From DASXYU01 sp036502295 (lineage in GTDB: Bacteria; Actinomycetota; Actinomycetes; Mycobacteriales; Jatrophihabitantaceae), in NCBI GenBank assembly GCA_036502295.1, contig DASXYU010000066.1, positions 1 through 48,683 on the forward strand: a stretch of DNA of 48,683 nt, in the 5' to 3' direction. Shown in pieces: positions 47,219-48,683 of this stretch. Every line of letters begins with the position of its first letter. Position 1 is the stretch's first letter. The position numbers were made by a program, and so were the translations under genes. The notes below the pieces were generated by a model. The model did not search any database. It was not told the origin of the DNA and saw only the letters and a list, made by a program, of their open reading frames with translations.

Positions 47219-47629
47219 CTATTCCGCCGGCGGCTGAGATCGCAACGATTTCGTCCGGCCCCGCTGCTTCTTCTCATCCAACCGCCGCTGTGTGGCACCA
47301 AGCGTTGGACGGGTGGCACGGCGCGGCGGCGGGGGTGGCGCCAGCGCCTCGGCGACGAGGTTCCGCAGCCGTGCCCGCGCGGCTTCACGGTTCTGTAGCT
47401 GCGACCGCTGCTCGGAGGCGACGAGCGTGAGGACGCCGTCGGTGAGGCGCGACTCCAGAGCCGTCAGCAGAGTCGCGCGTTGCACGTCGGTGAGCGATGG
47501 CGAGGCGGCGATGTTCCAACGCAACTCCACCCGACTGTCCGTGGTGTTCACGCCCTGCCCCCCGGGTCCGGACGAACGGCTGAACCGCTCGACGAGTTCA
47601 TTCTCCGGAATGACGAAGGCGGTGGGCAT
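47219..47629 (-). CDS. arfB: ArfB peptidyl-tRNA hydrolase (ribosome rescue)
   Basis: A 136-residue class I release-factor-like protein that hydrolyses peptidyl-tRNA on stalled ribosomes. The catalytic G23-G24-Q25 lies in S-G-P-G-G-Q-G-V-N-T-T-D-S-R-V-E-L-R-W. The C-terminal tail is basic and Pro-rich (K-K-Q-R-G-R-T-K-S-L-R), as required to enter the mRNA channel of the ribosome. It lacks a stop-codon recognition domain, which separates it from PrfA/PrfB. ATG 47629 is chosen over the upstream-extended frame, which overlaps the aminopeptidase gene. That gene ends 4 nt upstream. Confidence 0.92.
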   Translation of the reverse strand: MPTAFVIPENELVERFSRSSGPGGQGVNTTDSRVELRWNIAASPSLTDVQRATLLTALESRLTDGVLTLVASEQRSQLQNREAARARLRNLVAEALAPPPPPRRATRPTLGATQRRLDEKKQRGRTKSLRSQPPAE

Positions 47630-47633
47630 CGAC

Positions 47634-48683
47634 TCAGGGCCGGGTCGGCAGCGACTGCTCGTGAGCCATCCAGGAGCTGATCTCGTCCGCCTCGCGCGGC
47701 AGCCCGCCGGAGAGGTTGACCGGCTCGCCGTCGGTGACGAGGATGTCGTCCTCGATGCGCACGGCGAGACCGCGCAACTCGGCAGGAACCGAAAGATCGT
47801 TGGGCTGGAAGTACAGCCCCGGCTCGACGGTGAGGCAGTAGCCTTCGGCCATCTGCCCGTCACGGTAGAACTCGTTGCGGGCGCTCGCGCAGTCGTGCAC
47901 GTCGATGCCGAGCATGTGCGAGACACCGTGCAGCGTGTAGCGACGGTGCAGTCCGGCACCGGGACGCTCGGGGTCGGGGTCGCACGACACCTCGGCCGTC
48001 ACCGGCAGGATGCCCCAGCTGTGCAGGTGATCGGCGAGGACGTGCATCGCTGCCTTGTGCGGGGCGAGGAAGTCGGCGCCGGGACGAACCTCGGCGATCG
48101 CCGCGGTCTGTGCCTCCAGCACCGCGCTGTAGACGCGCCGCTGATCCGGCGTCCACTGCCCGGTCACCGGCATCGTGCGCGTGACGTCGGCGGTGTACAG
48201 CTCATCGGTCTCCACGCCCATGTCGGCCAGCAGCAGGTCGCCGGTCGAGATGGTGCCGTGGTTGCGCCACCAGTGCAGCGTCGTGCCGTGCCCGCCGGCG
48301 CCGACGATCGAGGTGTAGCCCACCTCGTTGCCGTCCAGCCGTGCCCTCCGCCAGAACGTCCCCTCCAGCCAGCGCTCGCCGCGCAGCGGCTTGTCGATCA
48401 CCGACGGCAGCTCGCGCACCACATCGGCGAAGCCGCGCGCGGTGGCGTTGCAGGCGTCGCGGATCCGGTCGATCTCCCACGCGTCCTTCACGAGCCGCAG
48501 TTCGTCGAGCGTCTGCGCGAGTTCATTCGTCGCGGTTGAGGAGAAGAGGCCGTCGACGGTCGTGTCGAAGCCGGTGAGGACGAGCGCATCCGCGCCACGG
48601 AACGGCGCCAGGTCGACCTCGAGCGCGGCCAGCGGCTTCGTCGTCAGGTTGAGGACGGCAGAGGTGTCCTCCAGCGACGGCAC
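47634..48683 (-). CDS. Xaa-Pro aminopeptidase (M24 family), partial
   Basis: The C-terminal 349 residues of an aminopeptidase P-like M24 metallopeptidase; the N-terminus lies beyond the right edge. The pita-bread fold ligands are visible: D in L-L-L-A-D-M-G-V-E, D in Y-T-A-D-V-T-R-T-M-P, H in H-G-V-S-H-M-L-G-I-D-V-H-D, E in L-T-V-E-P-G-L-Y-F-Q-P and E in A-V-R-I-E-D-D-I-L-V-T. It removes N-terminal residues before proline using Mn2+. The codon at the window edge is GTG, but this is probably internal, since the creatinase N-terminal domain is incomplete. Confidence 0.92.
   Translation of the reverse strand: MPSLEDTSAVLNLTTKPLAALEVDLAPFRGADALVLTGFDTTVDGLFSSTATNELAQTLDELRLVKDAWEIDRIRDACNATARGFADVVRELPSVIDKPLRGERWLEGTFWRRARLDGNEVGYTSIVGAGGHGTTLHWWRNHGTISTGDLLLADMGVETDELYTADVTRTMPVTGQWTPDQRRVYSAVLEAQTAAIAEVRPGADFLAPHKAAMHVLADHLHSWGILPVTAEVSCDPDPERPGAGLHRRYTLHGVSHMLGIDVHDCASARNEFYRDGQMAEGYCLTVEPGLYFQPNDLSVPAELRGLAVRIEDDILVTDGEPVNLSGGLPREADEISSWMAHEQSLPTRP

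Noticed and set aside
1..48683. CRISPR array, transposon or prophage
   Set aside because: No regularly spaced repeats with unique spacers, transposase, integrase or phage structural genes were seen; the only tandem repeats are short.

Overview
The window is high-GC DNA packed with short intergenic gaps, many GTG starts and many 4-nt stop/start overlaps. Markers of an actinomycete are mycothiol conjugate amidase (mca), two F420/deazaflavin-type reductases, an Sdh1-type succinate dehydrogenase, DUF501, DUF4235, DUF5302 and DUF2269 proteins. From memory, the left block (SurA-like lipoprotein, mazG, eno, ftsB/divIC, DUF501, ppx) and the Kdp block match the Mycobacterium tuberculosis order around Rv1021-Rv1031, separated here by about 14 kb of other genes. 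The greA-mca block resembles Rv1080c-Rv1083 and the AAA/VWA pair resembles Rv0958-Rv0959. The genus cannot be named from the sequence alone. No transposase, integrase, CRISPR array or rRNA was seen.

Layout. 1-4.2 kb: housekeeping block from mazG to ppx, with two tandem hairpins before ppx. 4.2-9.1 kb: DUF4235, family-5 uracil-DNA glycosylase, a VapBC toxin-antitoxin pair, prephenate dehydratase, an acetyltransferase and NDH-2. 9.1-11 kb: a tRNA with anticodon UAA but a short variable loop, overlapped by inverted repeats; an F420-type reductase; a PNPOx-fold protein followed by a truncated winged-helix (AlkZ-like) remnant. 11-14.9 kb: a four-gene succinate dehydrogenase operon. 14.9-16.8 kb: a reverse-strand pirin / F420-reductase / DUF5302 operon and a small GNAT. 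16.8-17.5 kb: a 750-bp gap holding five DnaA-box-like sites, a promoter, a probable structured RNA of about 360 nt ending in a 15-bp hairpin, and an ECF-type promoter for a Bax-inhibitor-1 family protein.

18.3-30.1 kb is a potassium island: kdpE and kdpD on the reverse strand, then a 27-residue membrane peptide, kdpF, kdpA, kdpB, kdpC and a KimA-type potassium transporter carrying an extra C-terminal OB fold. Direct repeats of GYGAGGAT at exact 11-bp spacing lie upstream of kdpDE, of kdpFABC and of the KimA-like gene. They are a strong candidate for the KdpE operator and suggest one potassium regulon.

30.1-33.8 kb: an AcuC-type deacetylase overlaps a Pat-type acetyltransferase, an eraser/writer pair for lysine acetylation. 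33.8-39.4 kb: four secreted IPT/TIG-domain proteins in one reverse-strand operon, two with a repeated two-cysteine module. 39.5-41.5 kb: a MazEF-type pair with a double perfect-palindrome operator, between two paralogous GNAT genes and next to a DUF2269 membrane protein. 41.6-45 kb: a MoxR/ChlI-like AAA ATPase and its VWA partner. 45-48.7 kb: greA, divergent mca with a small membrane protein, a VOC protein, ArfB and an aminopeptidase P cut by the window edge.

The observations most worth following are the structured RNA with its upstream DnaA-box cluster, the 11-bp-phased potassium operator, the transporter/OB-fold fusion, and the odd tRNA with its interfering inverted repeats.
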